From: an uncultured Prevotellaceae bacterium
GTDB lineage: Bacteria; Bacteroidota; Bacteroidia; Bacteroidales; Bacteroidaceae
Length of the DNA stretch: 34,992 bases
Direction: 5' to 3'
Assembly (NCBI GenBank): GCA_947303855.1
Contig: CAMYZO010000030.1
Coordinates: 1 to 34,992, forward strand
A model generated the notes under the pieces. It did no database searches, was not told the origin of the DNA, and saw nothing but the letters and a program-made list of their open reading frames with translations. Numbering within the stretch: position 1 is the stretch's first letter; every line of letters starts with the position of its first letter. The translations under genes and the position numbers were made by a program. This document shows, piece after piece, positions 10,401 through 19,229 of this stretch.

Positions 10401-10912
10401 CAGAGCCTACGCCTGCGCGTATATATAATAAGGTGCAAGCTGACGGCCGAAACCTGATTATAAAGAATAGCGGCACCGTCATGCTGGCCAATGCCGACGA
10501 GGTGGCCGCCCTCCAACTGACTATCAGGGGCGCACAGCAGGGCCAGTTGCAGATAGCCGGGGACTTGCGCAGCCGCTTCACGGTGTCGATGCGCAATGTT
10601 GACGGTGGTGTCCGTCTTGTCATCTACTCACCCATGGGCAACACCCTTGCCCCGGGAGAAAGCTTGTTGCTGAGCGGTCTGCCAGCCGACGCTGTCATCA
10701 CCGATGCCCGTCTGGTTGACAGCCATGCTGCCCACCTGTCTGTCAGCTTTGACAGTACTACCTCTATTGAAGAACTGTCGTCCGATGACCTGGATCTGCA
10801 GCAGGCGCCTGTCTACGATCTCAGCGGTCGTCGCGTCGGCAAGTGGGACACGCTGCCCGCAGGCATCTACATCGTCAGACTTAATGGCAAGCAGTTTAAA
10901 GTAAGAAAATAA
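4478..10912 (+). CDS. Giant BspA-type leucine-rich-repeat surface protein with dockerin-like module and T9SS tail
   Basis: 2144 aa. A Sec signal peptide (residues 1-23, cut near AWG/Q) leads into beta-sandwich modules that recall chitobiase C-terminal/Fn3-associated domains (about 30-110, 300-375, 388-470). A duplicated motif, TPxENINxNF...SxEERTY, appears at about 162 and 511. Two arrays of BspA-like LRRs (LRR_5 type, IGxxAFYxCxxLxxVxLP) span about 668-880 and 989-1560, separated by a non-LRR insert. A plant-type LRR stretch (LRSINLSHN, IETINLEGNHLKGDL) follows at about 1625-1770. Two Ca-binding loops, DGDVNADQTVDVAD and DANGDSKINVSD (about 1909-1960), form a dockerin-like module, then comes a cohesin-like sandwich. 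The last 33 residues (VYDLSGRRV...GIYIVRLNGK) are a T9SS sorting domain. BspA relatives bind host proteins; an adhesion or scaffold role is inferred. First gene of a tight operon, 10 nt before the next. Confidence 0.9.
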   Translation: MKAHLLRLMLLIICVLMGASAWGQSEKQALQVPNIWYDSDAGQYQANFDLYQYVGEDDVCVTVYYSIDGGSYQTYSGSGYFPIPFGSTISYYASHPDYANSPVTTLTATVPLWNTMEWTDGGYEYFSRGEDEALVLSDDGPTKGFYWLKSEATGDQISQHLSTPNENINENFKLSSYGLASAEERTYGFTGLAAGQVLVLYVNTGAQEIIKDPEVPIKSRMKKAARRRIITGNATPLVTAVEGLELDTWNSEDNGNNSWKTYYLRVTANGTVKFKLAAGANLNGIDVMSERAPDIPTYNGPTVNGANRTYEIVKPAGATTLYYTTALANEAPAIGTNAYSSTTENSVEVTVTGEGYLYAYGMNNAGTSEIAEQYVNGVMLTLNAPKIYDKYQNDDQWMVTLNSDQSDLEGSPASSIYYRIDDGPETLYQDQYFAVPDGSTLSFWAVADGYTTSPVVSAKAAAEPPLVQVWNESYTSWYSSGALTLGNEVVTGLYQLKFNGNVIRNGRLLTPQENINNNFMMTYYGGISSSEERTYALSGLKAGQYLYVYSYKKVTPLQGLEANAWTSTNDCTHLKVTADGTVKFKLDADHTVRSIYLYEEPQYGDVTVADANGNRLIYHYENPTSVATFTGIHSYAADGDKAGRIIIADEVTDSKGNTHEVKYIGGSLSNRYDIVSVVFGQNITCVGGPKGNSSSAFSSCSKLESVTLNAKLDTLGSYAFAYCRALKAIDFIGAGVTDLVIGQYAFYDNDSLRTLTLPKCIASLGNYAFSSCDSLRSVVFDEESVITAIPSYCFNSCQNLQTVTFPNSVQTIGTRAFAYCTKLREITFGTGLAANGFANDSYSFENCSNVEKMTIPGVNFPFQCSFYSLPNTMALFVHPDMVETYKASDYTKKYHILAIGSTTDFDVVTTAGGQLATKVPAEVAGNALSLTITGPINGTDINQIHELMPFLEVLDLKNAQIVTGGEEYYRFSFNTSTNKASKDTYYHYATENDVIGQYMFYNMPNLRELSLPNTATTMGNYAVANNGKLTQVNMPAVLTTIGESAFYYDTKLENAHIPNGVTTIGQYAFYNNTVLKTVVIPDGVTRIEASTFYNCDALTTVTLPDNITYIGNSAFYDCALLHTINIPAQVESIGDDAFYNDYNLASPIIIPATCKSIGQYAFYCNSLMPSITFNEGLETIGYNAFYGCEKLTQISLPQSLTALGSSAFRNCKGLKQFVFPQNIKEVPYSVLYNCTNLEQVTLAQGTTNIGSDAFNNCQKLATVDNLNQTTLTSLGNNAFYYTALTNVTLPNTITYMGSSVFAYCTNLQSANIPTPIVDLPSYTFQACGNLTEVTMHNGIRTIGAYAFSDCSSLASIELDNQVTTISDYAFNNCESLQLAALPTSLTYIGYQAFYNTTALTADLTLPESLTTLRRGAFNGSAITGVTIQKNISTFDTEVFYNCAGLATVSLPQDMTKIPDYTFYGTTALQSISLPTALQDIGHNAFNGSGLTQVSLPVTLLTIGQYALANTQITEIRVPKNVTSVGKYFAAGCTRLKTAYLGRNQNYTSDSYFSYFAGCDNLELLRVYAGTPPAISSSSTWVGNTRTTYTGYRTNCVLEVPQGQVDTYKAKATWKQFKEIRAFESDDRLNDADFAMMQQLYQQLNGAAWTKPWDLTTQQHAIGKWQGVTTEVDADDDELFYITAIDLTNSGLVGQLPKALFTLPRLRSINLSHNTIEARIDTLIDNENTVIETINLEGNHLKGDLYPFAVKLPNLTKLNVRYNWLTKISQAFSNDKLSNNDLKRGYQFIDYQTKQVYVPEEMIDDVVINLTLGGPVSLGNDVSFQTYRHSYGDFKYSFSNMYRLYKSGSSLYTSDNELYKNSNSLWNISSSNVFNASKNVLTAYTYGYQNYYYYDYSYDYITFIFRLDWKDGDVNADQTVDVADLQNVVYYALNESKPSNQAFNFTTADANGDSKINVSDIVGCVNRILNYEEQDSEPTPARIYNKVQADGRNLIIKNSGTVMLANADEVAALQLTIRGAQQGQLQIAGDLRSRFTVSMRNVDGGVRLVIYSPMGNTLAPGESLLLSGLPADAVITDARLVDSHAAHLSVSFDSTTSIEELSSDDLDLQQAPVYDLSGRRVGKWDTLPAGIYIVRLNGKQFKVRK

Positions 10913-10922
10913 AGAAAAGACT

Positions 10923-13900
10923 ATGAAATACAAGAGAAATTTCCTGTTAGCAGCATTGCTGTGCCTGGTGGCCATGGCCCAGGCACAGACCAATGTGCTG
11001 CGTGTCGAGTCGGTGGAGAGTCCTGCCGGTAAGGCACTGCTGCTGCCCGTTGTGATGGAAAACGCAAGCGACATCGCAGGGGTACAGTTCGATATCAGCG
11101 TTCCATACGCATTGGCTACCGATACCGATGGCAAGGTGATGGTCAACCTGTCGAAGACCCGTACAACCAATCACCAGGTAACGGTCCGTAGCATGGGCAC
11201 TGACTATAATTACTATCAATACCTCAACAGCAGTTACTATTATTATCAGAAGTACCGTATCATCGTCTATAGCAGCGACAATGTGCTCTTCTTGGATCAT
11301 GAAGGAACGCTGCTGACGCTGCAGCTCACCATGGCGGCCGACCTCGCCGACGGGACAACGTGCAGCGTCTATCTGAGCAACGTCACACTGACCGACCTCA
11401 ACATGGTTAACAAGCGGACGGAGACCACCAACGGCACCATTACCATCAAGGAAATACCGCGCCCGGACTTGGAACCGTCAGACATTACCGTCACACAGGC
11501 TGAGGTAGGTCCCGGCGGTACGCTCGACGTGGCCTGGAAAGTCAGGAACATCGGCAAGGCCGCCACAGAGGAAGGAAGCGGCTGGAGTGAAGAGATTGCG
11601 CTCGTCAACGCCACCGGCACCGTCAGCAAGACGCTGACCACCACCCACTACGAGGGTGCGCTTGCCGCCGAGACTGAGGTGAGCCGCTCCGTGCAGATAG
11701 CCCTACCCCAGCTGTTGGGTATCGACGGCATCACACAGGTGCAGGTAACAGTCATCCCTGATGCCAATGCAGGCGAGCACCAGACTTTGCGCGATAACAA
11801 CAAAGCCAAGAGTGCCAACAATGTGTTAGTAGCAAAGCATTTGACCTTAGAGATTACCCCTGACGTCGTAAGCGAGAACAACTACTATTCGAATCGTGTC
11901 ACGATTAAGCTGACGCGAAGCGGAAGCAGGAACGAGGCACAGAGCTTCAAGGTGACGGCCACCAACAGCAATGGCGAGCCTTCAACCGAGACCCGCATCC
12001 CCCTGCCAGAGGTTATCAATATTCTGGAAAAGGAGTCGGCAGCCATACTCTACTTGGATGTCGCTAATAACGACGTGCTCGACGCTGAACGCATCATCAA
12101 CCTCAGGATAGAACCCGTCAATACAGCCAGCACCTACGCCCCCGTCACCGGACGCATCGTCATCGAGGACGATGAGCTGCCGACACTGACACTGACAGCC
12201 TCGAAGACGGAATTGACGGAGGGTACCGACCAGTCGTTCAAACTCACCGTTGAGGCCGACCGGGCACCAGAGGAGGACTTAGCCGTCACCATTACCAGTG
12301 ATAACACACGGCGATTCAGTTCCTTCCCCGCCAGCATCACTATTCCCGCCGGACAGACGACGGCGCAGATGGCTGTGACAGTGGTTGACGACGACCTGGC
12401 TAATGGCACGCTGTCAAACAAGTTCACGGCATCAGCCGCCCGCTACAACAAGGGTGAAGCCATTGTGCTTCTCAACGACGATGACCTGCCGGTGCTCGAA
12501 CTCTCCGTCAAACCCACGCAGGTACAGGAGGGCGACGGCCCTATCTCGGTGTCGGGCACGCTGAAACGTCTGTCGAACAAGGACAAGAAAGTTACCGTGA
12601 AGCTGAGCGACGATGCTGGTGGCGGGCTTTACTTCGGCAACCGTACGCTGGAACTGGCGAAGGGTGTGGAGGAAGTGAACTTCAACTTCGGCCCCGTCGA
12701 CAACCAGGACGTTGACGGTGACCGCACCTATACCATCACGGCCGCTGTCTGGCTCTCATCATGCAGCTGCTCGGCCATCGGCGAGGCTGCCGGTAACGTG
12801 ACGGCCCAGATCACAGTGCTCGACGATGACGGCAAGGCCTTGCGCCTGACATCGGCTAACGGCACGGTGAAGGAGGGTGGCACTACTACCCTGACAGTCA
12901 GCCGCAACACCAACGACAACAGCCAGCCGTTGACGGTCAGCATCAGCAGTGACTACGATGAACAGCTGGAGTATGACCATACTGTCACCATCCCTGCCAA
13001 TGAGAAGTCGGTGAACGTAACGGTGACTTCGAAGCTGAACACCGTAGCTGACGACTCACACACAGTGATATTCACTGTTGAGGCAACAGACTATGCCAAA
13101 GGCACCTGCTGGCTGATGGTTACCGACCAGACACTGCCTGACGCCACCATCAAGAGCATGACCGCCACGCCCGGGGAACTGTTGGTTGGCGACCCTGTCA
13201 AGGTGACGCTCCAGATAGCCAACGAGGGTAACAATTCCGCACTTCCCGCTGAGACTACGGTGAAGATTTACGATCGCGGCCAGACCGACCCCTTGGCTTC
13301 GTTCCTGATGGACACCCCGCTGGCAGTAGGCGATTTGCGTACCATAGAGAAGAGCGTGATGCTGCCCAAGACAGTTGGCAGACATCAGCTGTATGCCGTG
13401 GTCAACCAGGAGAATACGGTCAAGGAGCTGTCTGCCACCAACAACACGTCGGCTAATGTCGAGGTGGAGGTGAGTTCGCCGTTCGGTGCTCAGCTACAGA
13501 CCGACAAAGCGCAGTACAACCTGAATGATGTGGTCATCTTCAACGGACAGCTCAGCGGACGCGACATCGCCGATGCAGAGGTTGACCTCTACGTCATCTG
13601 TGACGGCGTGCGCGAGGTAAAGACCGTCAGGGCCGACGGACAAGGAAAGTTTGAATACCGCTGGATGCTCAACGGAGCCATGATGGGACACGCCGCCTGT
13701 GGTGTCTGCTATCCCGGTGAAGGAGCAAAGACGGAGATGGCATCTTTCAACATCTACGGCCTGCGACGCACTAAGACTGACTATATTAAGTTCTACCCCA
13801 CGGTAGGCGAGCCCATTGAGACATCTGTTGAACTGAGCAATCCCGGCCAGCTGCCGCTCACGGGGGTACAGGTCGAGGTGCTGTCAAAACCTGAAGGATA

Positions 13901-16900
13901 CGATTTGGAGGTCAATCTTCCTGAGACGATTGAAGGCAACACCAAGCCGTTGTTAACATACACCTTTACAGCGAACCAGCCGGCAACGGGCAGTGACTGG
14001 GATAAGATCCAGCTGAATATCACCAGCAACGAAGGGGTGGCGCTACCCATCACCATCTATACCTTCGCCCGCATGGCTGAGGCCAATCTGGTGACGCCCA
14101 ACAAACGCATCACCACCACGATGACCAAGGGACAGACCCGCGAGTATCCTGTCACGCTGATTAATAACGGCCAGGGCAACACAGGCAAGCTGACCCTGGC
14201 ACTGCCTGACTGGATAAGCTGTGCCCAGGGCACCACGCTTTCCGGCATCAACAAGGGCGACACCGTCACCCTGGTGCTGCTCTTCAAACCTACCGATGAC
14301 ATGCAGCTGAACGTACCTGTCACCGGTACCATCGGCTTTAACGTCGAATACGGTAAGGGCACCATGGCCAACTTCAGCGTAACGCCCGTCTCCGACCAGA
14401 CAGGAACCTTAGTGGTTGAGGTGGCCGACGAGTACACCTACTATACTGACGAGAAACCGCACGTGAAGGATGCTGAGGTGGTGTTGCGCAACAGCGTTAC
14501 CAATGCCCTCGTCACACAGGGTAAGACGGGTGAGGACGGTCTTTGCACGTTTGAGAACCTGCCCGAAGGCTACTACAAGCTATCGGTAACGGCTGACAAT
14601 CACGACTCCTACTCGAACAACATCCTTGTGGACCCAGGTACCACTACCCTTAAAACCGTGAACCTGAGTGTTCAGGCAATCAAGGTAACATGGACGGTGG
14701 AGGAAACGGAAATAGAGGATGTCTATGACATCGTGACCACCGTGACCTACGAGACCAATGTTCCCGCGCCAGTGGTGGACATCGTCGTGCCTCAGCGCCT
14801 GCCGCTCGACTCACTGGCCGCAGGTGAAAGTCTTATGTTCTACGCCATCGCCACGAACAAGGGACTTATCAAGGCAGAGAACTGTGAGTTCACACTGCCC
14901 TCGCGGACAGGTGCCTACGTCTGGGAGCCGATGGGCGAGTACACAGGACTGACCATCGCACCCCAGCAGAGCTATATCTTGCCAGTGAAGGTCACCCGTC
15001 AGGTGCCGACAGCCAGCGGACGCCGTTATGCCAGCGGTGACAACGGTTGTACCACGGTGACAGGCATCTACTATGAGTGGGAGTGTGGCCTGGATCATAA
15101 GTGGCACAAGGTAGAGAAGCCCATCTCGTACTCCGTCTGCCCGGGTAAGCCCGGCGGTGGCAGCGGTGGCGGCGGTGGCGGCGGAGGCGGCGGTGGCGGC
15201 CTCGGCGGTCCCGGCGGTGGTGGTGGCGGCGGCTACACAGCCTCATCGTCCACAACGCAGGTGTCATCGGAAAAAGACTGTAATCCCTGTCTTGACGCTT
15301 TAGGAAGATGGGTTGTCAACTGCGTACAGAACTTCATTCCCGTCTGGGGATGCACGAAGGGCATCTATGACTGTGCAACCAGCGACGAGGGTGCTCTGTC
15401 CCGCGCTATCGACTGCACGCTGACGACGGTATCCTGCTCAGCAGAAGTCTGTGCCGCCGCAGCCACGGGAACCATCGTTGGCTTACCCGCCGGCGTCGCC
15501 TGTGAGATCGTGGGATGGGTTGCCAGCGGACTGAGCTGTTACAAATCGTTCTGGAAAGCTTCCGAGCGCTGCTGGGATTCGTTCTTCCATGATCATAGCG
15601 ACAGTCGTCGGCGAACATCGGCGGTCATCATGCCTACAGCCTTCAACTCGCCTTTCTCCTACGTGAACAACTTAGGGGCAGCCGCCAAGGTGTCAGAGCA
15701 GGAGCTGCAGGCTTACTACGACTATCTGACAGAGGTGATGGGCGATACGCTCTGGATTCAGAACACGACGATGCACGAGGTTGAGAATCTGCTGGCTATT
15801 GTGTCGACCTATCGGGACGAGCAGATGACCATAGAAAAGATCCGCCCGTACAAGCCGACGGGTGTCACCGAAGAAATGCTCGCCAAGTTTATTGAGCGTA
15901 TCAACAACACACGTCTCTATGACGCTACGGGTGCCGAAAACGAGAACCGCATCCATAAGGAACCTCTTGCTGATGCTGTTGACAGAATAAAGGATGCCGA
16001 GGCCCAGGCTGTGGCTGCCGGCTACACCAGCGTGGAGGAATACTGGAACGATGCGCTGGGTGTTGCCTATCAGAAGCTGAACGAACAGAAAGGAAGCGTC
16101 TGTTCGAGCATCACACTGCAGATCAAGCAGACCATGGTGATGACCCGTCAGGCTTTCCGTGGCACGCTGACCGTCTTCAATGGCCATGAAACCGAGGCTA
16201 TGAAGAATATGAAACTGAACCTTGTGGTCAGCGACCAGTTCAACAACGTCGCCACAGCACATGAGTTCCAGATCAACGCCGAGTCGCTGAAGGGTCTCGA
16301 CGGTGAGCTGACGCTCGATGGCGGATGGCAGTTGGCTGCTAACAGCGAGGGAACGGTGACCGTGCTCTTCATCCCGACGAAATATGCCGCCCCGATGATT
16401 CCGCAGGAGTACTCCTTCGGTGGTACGCTGAGCTACACCGACCCCTATTCGGGACTGGAGGTTTCGCGCGAGCTGTATCCCGTTACATTGACGGTGAAGC
16501 CATCGCCTGAGCTTGACCTGACCTACTTCATGCAGCGCGACGTTTACGGCGACGACCCGCTGACGCTGGATGTCGTCGAACCGATGGAGGATGCTGAGTT
16601 TGCTCTCCTTATCAACAATAAGGGCTATGGTGATGCCACCAATGTGCGCATGACGACCATGCAGCCGGAAATAACAGAGAATGAGAAGGGACTGGCCATT
16701 GAATTCCAGATTGTCAGTTCGCAGGTCAACGGCGGACCCGCCGCCCTCTCCTTCGGGCAGACTATTGCCAACGACTTAGGTGACATTCCCGCTCACACAC
16801 AGACCTACGCTCAGTGGTGGCTGCAGTCAACACTGCTCGGACACTTCACAACCTATAAGGTAGAAGCCACGCATGTGACAAGCTATGGTAACGAAGACCT

Positions 16901-19220
16901 GTCGCTACTGGACCAGGTGACCATCCATGAGCTGGTTCACGGTTTCACGCCACCGGCAGCAGAGGGAGAGACGACTCCCGCCCGCGCTTTCCTGGTGAAC
17001 GATGTGGAAGATGCGCTTGACCAGCCTGACCAGGTTTACTTCACCGATGCTACCCAGCAGGAGGTGACGGGTACACAAAGCATCTCTGCGACCAAGCAGA
17101 GCGGCTCTGCCTATCTGCTCACCGTACTGCCTCAGAAAGCAGGGTGGACTTACGGCAACCTGCTTGACCCGACAGCCGGACGACAGAAACTGCTGAAGGT
17201 CGTCCGTCAGAGCGACAACCTCGAACTGCCGTTGGATAATGTCTGGCAGACCAACCGCTCGATGCGCGATGGTCAGGAGTGGCTCTATGAGCACCGCCTG
17301 CACATCGTGAGCAAAATGCCTGCTACCGGCGAGACTTACATTCTGACCTACGAGGAACGGCCCGACACGGAACTGGATGTCGAGATTACGCAACCCGCAT
17401 ACGAAGAGGAGTTTGCACAGCAGCATCTGGTCACGAGCGATTACAACGTTGTACCTGTTGCCTTTAGCAAACCTATCGACGCATCTACCTTCACTGCCGA
17501 GGACGTGACGCTTACCGTTCAAGGAGAGAAGCAGGATCTCAGCACAATGACCATTGTCGACAAGAACGAAGGAGATGACAAGACCGACTTCGAACTTGAC
17601 CTGACAGCCTTGAATGCCTCGCTGCCCAACGGATACTACGTGCTGTCTGTTCAGACGGCCGACATCACTGACAACGAAGGGTATCATGGCTTGGCTGGCA
17701 AGAAGATTGACTGGGTGCTCTTCCGTGGCGGACTGGTGCAGTTGAACGCAACGGCCTTCCCCGACAATTCCGGAACAGTGTCATACGTCATACTCTCTGA
17801 CAATCCGTCTGAGGCACGCCGACAGGCTCCCGCTGCCAACAGCGGACTGACCTACGGGTCCAGATGCCAGTTGACGGCATCGCCTGAGGAAGGCTATGAG
17901 TTTGTCAATTGGACCATTGACGGTGAGGTGGTATCGACAAGTCCGACTTACGACATGACGGTGAATGCCGACCTCAATATTGTTGCCAACTTTAAGAAGA
18001 AGCAGTTCCGTTTAGAGACAACCACCGACGGAAACGGCACGCTGCGCGGCTCAGGAACCGGTCTCTATGACTATAACACGGAGGTGGAGATTGAGGCTGT
18101 ACCGTCAGAGGACTTCATCCTAAAGGGATGGGAGGTTGACGGCGTGGCCGTGGAGTCAACGGCGAACCCATACAAGCTTACTGTCAGCAAGGCTACCGAG
18201 GTGAAGGCCCTGTTCGTCCGTGACATCTTCAGTCAGACAGTGACCATAGCCCGTGGATGGAACTGGATGTCAACTTATCTGAATGAGTTACAGACACTGG
18301 GCGACGTTGCTCAGTATGCCAACCGCATTGTCAGTCAGGAAAGTGAGTTGATAAAAGACCCGGTATATGGACTGGTTGGCGGTATTGATGCGTTCGTACC
18401 CGGCAAGGCTTATAAGATTGAGGCATCTACACGCTTCTCACGTACCATGCGCGGACATATCTACAACACGACAACAGCTCCCATCACCCTGAAGAAGGGA
18501 TGGAACTGGATGGCTTTTCCGTATCATGAGGCGAGGACGCTCGATGTGCTGACCAATGCTGAGGAGGGCGACTACATCACGGCGCAGACAGGATACTCCG
18601 AGTATGCCAATGGCAGCTGGGAAGGTACGCTTACCGAACTGACTCCGGGTATAGGTTACCTTTACAAGTCAGCCAGCAACAAGCAACTTGCCTATAACTT
18701 TGAGGCTGTCGCAGGCAGTAGGGCTGCATACCCGCTAACGCGCCAATTCGTCAACACCTCAGGAATAGACATCCACCGCTATCCCAGCACCATGAGCATT
18801 ACCGCACGCATCTGCCGTGACGGAATGGAACAGGCCAGCAATGCCTACATCATTTATGCAATGACGGGCAAGGATATTTGCGGTATCAGTCAGGTGATAG
18901 GCAACAACCACTATCTGACGGTCTATGGAGAAAAACCTGTAGAAGTGACGTTCGTGGTGGAGTCGGCAGAGACAGGCGAGACCTTCATAGCCGCAGAGAA
19001 GCTGACATTTGTTGATGACGTGGTGGGCAGCCGCAAGAGTCCCTTCGTGTTCAACATCAGCAGTGCTACCGGTATTAAGGGCGTTTACGATTCTCCCACT
19101 CATGATTTGCAGTCTGTCTATGACCTGCAGGGTCGGAAAATAGCAAACCGCAAATCCCTTAACAGCAAATTAGCCAAGGGTGTTTATATTGTGAACGGAC
19201 AGAAATATTTAATCAAATAA
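10923..19220 (+). CDS. Giant multidomain secreted protein: cohesin-like, CARDB, Calx-beta, Cys-rich module, InlB B-repeats, T9SS tail
   Basis: 2765 aa. Signal peptide 1-21 (AQA/Q). A cohesin-like sandwich (about 24-170, with NASDIAGVQFDISVP) is followed by CARDB (about 178-300), four Calx-beta-like repeats (about 300-740, each ending in a DDD/DDE-type turn), a second CARDB (about 739-850) and further Ig-like domains. A carboxypeptidase-regulatory-like domain (about 1160-1260) precedes a strand motif TWTVEETEIEDVYDI. A glycine-rich hinge (about 1409-1439) leads into a module with 11 cysteines (about 1449-1556), a helical stretch, and a sandwich starting PELDLTYFMQRDVYGDDPLT (about 1863). Two InlB B-repeat-like domains (about 2272-2437) and two GWNWM motifs (about 2445, 2526) come before the T9SS tail (VYDLQGRKI...GVYIVNGQK). 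No enzymatic domain is evident; HELVH at 2002-2006 is discussed separately. Probably a cell-surface scaffold or adhesin. Starts 10 nt after the previous stop. Confidence 0.9.
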   Translation: MKYKRNFLLAALLCLVAMAQAQTNVLRVESVESPAGKALLLPVVMENASDIAGVQFDISVPYALATDTDGKVMVNLSKTRTTNHQVTVRSMGTDYNYYQYLNSSYYYYQKYRIIVYSSDNVLFLDHEGTLLTLQLTMAADLADGTTCSVYLSNVTLTDLNMVNKRTETTNGTITIKEIPRPDLEPSDITVTQAEVGPGGTLDVAWKVRNIGKAATEEGSGWSEEIALVNATGTVSKTLTTTHYEGALAAETEVSRSVQIALPQLLGIDGITQVQVTVIPDANAGEHQTLRDNNKAKSANNVLVAKHLTLEITPDVVSENNYYSNRVTIKLTRSGSRNEAQSFKVTATNSNGEPSTETRIPLPEVINILEKESAAILYLDVANNDVLDAERIINLRIEPVNTASTYAPVTGRIVIEDDELPTLTLTASKTELTEGTDQSFKLTVEADRAPEEDLAVTITSDNTRRFSSFPASITIPAGQTTAQMAVTVVDDDLANGTLSNKFTASAARYNKGEAIVLLNDDDLPVLELSVKPTQVQEGDGPISVSGTLKRLSNKDKKVTVKLSDDAGGGLYFGNRTLELAKGVEEVNFNFGPVDNQDVDGDRTYTITAAVWLSSCSCSAIGEAAGNVTAQITVLDDDGKALRLTSANGTVKEGGTTTLTVSRNTNDNSQPLTVSISSDYDEQLEYDHTVTIPANEKSVNVTVTSKLNTVADDSHTVIFTVEATDYAKGTCWLMVTDQTLPDATIKSMTATPGELLVGDPVKVTLQIANEGNNSALPAETTVKIYDRGQTDPLASFLMDTPLAVGDLRTIEKSVMLPKTVGRHQLYAVVNQENTVKELSATNNTSANVEVEVSSPFGAQLQTDKAQYNLNDVVIFNGQLSGRDIADAEVDLYVICDGVREVKTVRADGQGKFEYRWMLNGAMMGHAACGVCYPGEGAKTEMASFNIYGLRRTKTDYIKFYPTVGEPIETSVELSNPGQLPLTGVQVEVLSKPEGYDLEVNLPETIEGNTKPLLTYTFTANQPATGSDWDKIQLNITSNEGVALPITIYTFARMAEANLVTPNKRITTTMTKGQTREYPVTLINNGQGNTGKLTLALPDWISCAQGTTLSGINKGDTVTLVLLFKPTDDMQLNVPVTGTIGFNVEYGKGTMANFSVTPVSDQTGTLVVEVADEYTYYTDEKPHVKDAEVVLRNSVTNALVTQGKTGEDGLCTFENLPEGYYKLSVTADNHDSYSNNILVDPGTTTLKTVNLSVQAIKVTWTVEETEIEDVYDIVTTVTYETNVPAPVVDIVVPQRLPLDSLAAGESLMFYAIATNKGLIKAENCEFTLPSRTGAYVWEPMGEYTGLTIAPQQSYILPVKVTRQVPTASGRRYASGDNGCTTVTGIYYEWECGLDHKWHKVEKPISYSVCPGKPGGGSGGGGGGGGGGGGLGGPGGGGGGGYTASSSTTQVSSEKDCNPCLDALGRWVVNCVQNFIPVWGCTKGIYDCATSDEGALSRAIDCTLTTVSCSAEVCAAAATGTIVGLPAGVACEIVGWVASGLSCYKSFWKASERCWDSFFHDHSDSRRRTSAVIMPTAFNSPFSYVNNLGAAAKVSEQELQAYYDYLTEVMGDTLWIQNTTMHEVENLLAIVSTYRDEQMTIEKIRPYKPTGVTEEMLAKFIERINNTRLYDATGAENENRIHKEPLADAVDRIKDAEAQAVAAGYTSVEEYWNDALGVAYQKLNEQKGSVCSSITLQIKQTMVMTRQAFRGTLTVFNGHETEAMKNMKLNLVVSDQFNNVATAHEFQINAESLKGLDGELTLDGGWQLAANSEGTVTVLFIPTKYAAPMIPQEYSFGGTLSYTDPYSGLEVSRELYPVTLTVKPSPELDLTYFMQRDVYGDDPLTLDVVEPMEDAEFALLINNKGYGDATNVRMTTMQPEITENEKGLAIEFQIVSSQVNGGPAALSFGQTIANDLGDIPAHTQTYAQWWLQSTLLGHFTTYKVEATHVTSYGNEDLSLLDQVTIHELVHGFTPPAAEGETTPARAFLVNDVEDALDQPDQVYFTDATQQEVTGTQSISATKQSGSAYLLTVLPQKAGWTYGNLLDPTAGRQKLLKVVRQSDNLELPLDNVWQTNRSMRDGQEWLYEHRLHIVSKMPATGETYILTYEERPDTELDVEITQPAYEEEFAQQHLVTSDYNVVPVAFSKPIDASTFTAEDVTLTVQGEKQDLSTMTIVDKNEGDDKTDFELDLTALNASLPNGYYVLSVQTADITDNEGYHGLAGKKIDWVLFRGGLVQLNATAFPDNSGTVSYVILSDNPSEARRQAPAANSGLTYGSRCQLTASPEEGYEFVNWTIDGEVVSTSPTYDMTVNADLNIVANFKKKQFRLETTTDGNGTLRGSGTGLYDYNTEVEIEAVPSEDFILKGWEVDGVAVESTANPYKLTVSKATEVKALFVRDIFSQTVTIARGWNWMSTYLNELQTLGDVAQYANRIVSQESELIKDPVYGLVGGIDAFVPGKAYKIEASTRFSRTMRGHIYNTTTAPITLKKGWNWMAFPYHEARTLDVLTNAEEGDYITAQTGYSEYANGSWEGTLTELTPGIGYLYKSASNKQLAYNFEAVAGSRAAYPLTRQFVNTSGIDIHRYPSTMSITARICRDGMEQASNAYIIYAMTGKDICGISQVIGNNHYLTVYGEKPVEVTFVVESAETGETFIAAEKLTFVDDVVGSRKSPFVFNISSATGIKGVYDSPTHDLQSVYDLQGRKIANRKSLNSKLAKGVYIVNGQKYLIK

Positions 19221-19229
19221 TAATGTAAC

